Below are positions 5,963-8,255 of a DNA stretch of 8,255 nt, in pieces. The notes below the pieces were generated by a model that was given only the letters and a program-made list of their open reading frames with translations, did no database searches and was not told the origin of the DNA. Source of the stretch: Bacteroidota bacterium (lineage in GTDB: Bacteria > Bacteroidota > Ignavibacteria > Ignavibacteriales > Ignavibacteriaceae); assembly GCA_024278655.1 (NCBI GenBank), contig JAJRSV010000170.1, positions 1 to 8,255 of the forward strand. Direction: 5' to 3'. Each line of letters begins with the position of its first letter. Position 1 is the first letter of the stretch. The translations under genes and the position numbers were made by a program.

Positions 5963-7462
5963 TCAGACCTGCAATCCCTTCGGCACAATCACTTTCTCTG
6001 CTAAATCGAACAGCCATTGAACAAGCAATGCAAGCAGTGCAGCTGGAACCGCACCTTCTAAAATCAACGGGACGTTGTCTAATCTTATTCCGGTAAGTAT
6101 CGGCTGACCGTAACCGCCTGCACCAATTAAGGCGCCGAGTGTTGCAGTGCCAACGTTTATAACAGCAGATGTTTTTATACCAGCAAGTATCGATCTGGAA
6201 GCGAGCGGGAGTTCAATCTTTCTTAATATTGCGGATGATGATAAACCGAGAACGATTGCAGATTCTTTAATGCTTAACGGAATGTCCTCAAGTCCGGAGT
6301 GAGTGTTTCTTACGATGGGAAGAAGACTGTAAAGAAAGAGTGCGCATATTGCAGGACCCGAACCGATACCTAACAACGGAATCATAAACACGAGCAGTGC
6401 AAGTGAAGGTATCGTTTGAATTATTCCCGTTACCCCGAGTATAACTTTTCCGAGTTTTTTGTTTTTGTAAGAAAAGATACCGAGCGGAATGGAAACCAGA
6501 ATTGCTGCCGATAAAGAAATCAACACAAGAAACAAATGCTCTTTTGTGTTGTGCCATAAACGGCTTAAGAAAGTGGCTTCCGTGTAGTTAGTTTCAATTA
6601 AGAATTTTTCTTTGATAAATTCTGCGGCAACTTCCTCTTCGCTTCTGCCTTTTATTTTTACATCCGAATTCATTTTTATCATCAGAGATTCCGGAATTGT
6701 ATTAACTAATTTTTGCAATGCTTTAACAACCTGTGGGAATCGATTCTCTAAATCTTTCCTGTAAAGAAGAACCGCCTGGTAATCTGTAAAGTAATGCAGG
6801 TCATCTTTTAATACTTTAAGATTGTAGTAACTTATTTCAGCATCTGTCGAGTAAAGATCGATTGCATCTATTGAGCCGGCTTCAAGTCCGCGGTATGCAA
6901 GGTCGTGGTCTAATCCGTTTACATTTGTTTGCGGCAGGTTGTAAAACTTCTCCAGTCCGTGCCAGCCGTCTCTTCTGTCCATAAATTCATTTGTAAAACC
7001 GAGTTTTAATTCCGGGTACTTACGCAAGTCGGATATCTTTTCTATGCCGAGCTTTGCCGCATCCTCTTTTTTCATTCCGATTGCATAAGTGTTGTTAAAG
7101 CCGAGCGGATAGATTACACCTATTCCATGCTGTGCAAGTTTTTCTTTCAGGTTATCGTTAATAATATTTTCACCGGCAAGTATCTCTTCGGTGATGGTTC
7201 CGGTGTAATCGGGGTAAACATCTATATCACCCTTCAGCAGCGCGTTCCACAAAATTCTTGTGCCGCCCAATTCTTTTATGTGAACGGCATTTACATTTTG
7301 TGTACGTATAAGTTGAGTTGCAAGCTCACCGAGTATTACATTTTCTGTAAACTTTTTGGAACCGATTTTAACAGGTTCACCTGATTGCGCTAAAGATATC
7401 GTTGCAATAAAAACAAACAACAGCAACAAGCACACAAATATTTTTTTGTTAGCTGATTTCAA
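5963..7462 (-). CDS. Osmoprotectant ABC transporter, substrate-binding domain fused to permease
   Basis: 499 residues. A signal peptide (1-25, likely cut after SLA) precedes an OpuAC/ProX-type binding domain (about 28-285) with family motifs IGSKKFTEN (33-41), YPDYTGT (83-89) and LYSTDAEI (203-210). A permease domain follows (about 305-490) with several membrane helices and the ATPase-docking EAA loop ESAIVLGL...IELPLA (about 400-421). The protein would bind glycine betaine, choline or a similar compound outside the inner membrane and pass it inward, powered by the ATPase encoded just upstream. The first codon is TTG (7460-7462), 14 bases inside the ATPase gene. A TAA lies seven codons upstream in this frame and no ATG precedes the binding domain, so TTG is the only sensible start. 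Binding domain first, permease second is the reverse of the better-known fusions with a C-terminal binding domain. The exact substrate cannot be read. Confidence 0.93.
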   Translation of the reverse strand: MKSANKKIFVCLLLLFVFIATISLAQSGEPVKIGSKKFTENVILGELATQLIRTQNVNAVHIKELGGTRILWNALLKGDIDVYPDYTGTITEEILAGENIINDNLKEKLAQHGIGVIYPLGFNNTYAIGMKKEDAAKLGIEKISDLRKYPELKLGFTNEFMDRRDGWHGLEKFYNLPQTNVNGLDHDLAYRGLEAGSIDAIDLYSTDAEISYYNLKVLKDDLHYFTDYQAVLLYRKDLENRFPQVVKALQKLVNTIPESLMIKMNSDVKIKGRSEEEVAAEFIKEKFLIETNYTEATFLSRLWHNTKEHLFLVLISLSAAILVSIPLGIFSYKNKKLGKVILGVTGIIQTIPSLALLVFMIPLLGIGSGPAICALFLYSLLPIVRNTHSGLEDIPLSIKESAIVLGLSSSAILRKIELPLASRSILAGIKTSAVINVGTATLGALIGAGGYGQPILTGIRLDNVPLILEGAVPAALLALLVQWLFDLAEKVIVPKGLQV

Positions 7463-8189
7463 TAGTGCTTCTCTGCGATTTTATAAATTTTGTTACAAAC
7501 GGTTCGGCAGGATTGTTTATGAAATCGGTTATTGTTCCTTCCTGTATTAAGCTGCCTTCTTTCATCAGAATAATTTTATCGCCGAAGAAAACCGCTTCAT
7601 TTAAATCGTGGGTAACTAACAGAACAGTTTTTTGCAGTTTACCGAAAATCTCTTTCAGGTCTGTCTGCAAATCATATCTTATTAGCGGGTCGAGTGCGCC
7701 TAACGGTTCATCAAGCAGGAGAAATTCGGGATTGAGCATGAGCGCCCGCATTAAGCTTACGCGCTGTTTCTGTCCGCCCGAAAGCTCGGCAGGATAATTC
7801 GATAGTTTATCTTCGGGGAATTTTGTAAGTGATGTTAATTCGGAAATTCTTTCTTCGATTATCTTCTCATCTGTTCCGGTATATTTTGCCATCAAAGTAA
7901 TATTATCTTTAGCAGTTAAATGAGGAAACAATCCGCCGTCCTGAATTACGTATCCTATTTTTCTTCTGATGTCGTTAATGTTCTGCTGTGTAAGAGCTGT
8001 TCCGTCGAACTCAACTGTTCCTTCATCGGGATTTGTTAAGCCGGTTATTATTCTGATTAATGTAGATTTACCGCATCCGCTTGGACCGATGAGCACTGTA
8101 GTTTTTCCTTCCTGAAAAGAATAAGAAAAGTTACTAACGGCTTTAGATGAATTGAATGATTTGGAAATATTTTCTAATATAACAGACAT
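7449..8189 (-). CDS. Osmoprotectant (glycine betaine/choline type) ABC transporter ATPase
   Basis: 246 residues holding one complete ABC ATPase domain: Walker A GPSGCGKST (35-43), Q-loop VIQDGGLFPHLT (81-92, Gln83), signature LSGGQKQR (136-143), Walker B FLLLDEP (156-162), D-loop GALD (164-167) and the switch His194 in VTHD. The IQDGGLFPHLT stretch is typical of the OpuBA/OpuCA/YehX branch. It hydrolyses ATP at the inner face of the membrane to drive the fused permease, whose gene begins 14 bases before this stop. OpuCA-type ATPases often carry C-terminal CBS domains that sense ionic strength; this protein ends about 50 residues after the switch His and has none. ATG 8187-8189 is the only good start; no strong Shine-Dalgarno is seen. 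Confidence 0.93.
   Translation of the reverse strand: MSVILENISKSFNSSKAVSNFSYSFQEGKTTVLIGPSGCGKSTLIRIITGLTNPDEGTVEFDGTALTQQNINDIRRKIGYVIQDGGLFPHLTAKDNITLMAKYTGTDEKIIEERISELTSLTKFPEDKLSNYPAELSGGQKQRVSLMRALMLNPEFLLLDEPLGALDPLIRYDLQTDLKEIFGKLQKTVLLVTHDLNEAVFFGDKIILMKEGSLIQEGTITDFINNPAEPFVTKFIKSQRSTIEIS
7468..7473 (-). promoter_or_regulatory. Ribosome-binding site supporting the TTG start
   Basis: GAGAAG lies five bases before TTG 7460-7462, inside the last codons of the ATPase gene. It is a partial Shine-Dalgarno match. With the in-frame TAA upstream and the Lys-rich signal peptide directly downstream, it supports initiation at TTG, probably by ribosomes finishing the ATPase gene. Confidence 0.5.
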
Positions 8190-8207
8190 CGGACGGATAG
8201 GTTTAGT

Positions 8208-8255
8208 TTATTTACTTTCCCCCCTTAATTTTAATGCGGCAAGCGAATTAGCAGC
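8208..8255 (-). CDS. C-terminal end of an unidentified upstream gene (partial)
   Basis: Only one minus-strand frame is open from the right edge, reading AANSLAALKLRGESK and ending at TAA 8208-8210. The other two frames stop within eight codons. It would end 18 bases before the ATPase start, a spacing that suits an operon. Fifteen residues are too few to name a product, and an open stretch this short can arise by chance. Confidence 0.4.
   Translation of the reverse strand, partial: AANSLAALKLRGESK

Noticed and set aside
7465..7797. Plus-strand open frame of about 110 codons
   Set aside because: It is antisense to the ATPase signature and Walker B region and shows no domain of its own.

Overview
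The window looks like bacterial chromosome at moderate-to-low GC. All supported genes lie on the minus strand, so transcription runs from right to left. A PknB-type kinase and a class III cyclase that both carry TolB-like modules, an RsbU-type phosphatase and mostly weak Shine-Dalgarno signals fit the Bacteroidota/Ignavibacteriota neighbourhood. That placement is an inference from gene style; no marker gene is present. I see no rRNA, tRNA, CRISPR array, insertion sequence or phage gene.

Right part (5963-8255): the last codons of an unknown gene (8208-8255), then an osmoprotectant (glycine betaine/choline type) ABC transporter. This consists of a short ATPase (7449-8189) overlapped by 14 bases by a fused substrate-binding/permease protein (5963-7462) that starts with TTG. 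A 272-base gene-poor stretch with two hairpins follows.

Middle part (1182-5690): a signalling operon. A GAF-SpoIIE/RsbU phosphatase (4395-5690) is followed after 2 bases by a 32-codon minigene (4294-4392). The minigene's first 19 codons encode exactly the start of the next gene. Its stop overlaps the start of a membrane Ser/Thr kinase with TolB-like and TPR domains (1718-4297). A small exported beta-sandwich protein (1222-1653) and a clear intrinsic terminator (1182-1209) end the unit.

Left part (1-1110): a class III nucleotide cyclase with the same output-domain/membrane/TolB-like layout as the kinase, cut by the window edge.

Taken together, the signalling genes could combine reversible Ser/Thr phosphorylation with a cyclic nucleotide, with two membrane proteins sharing a related TolB-like module. 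A link to the osmolyte transporter is only positional. The most unusual feature is the duplicated kinase head at 4241-4392. Its two copies differ at five bases, all silent third-codon changes, and a palindrome sits at the break. This suggests the relic of a lost, separately evolving kinase paralogue.
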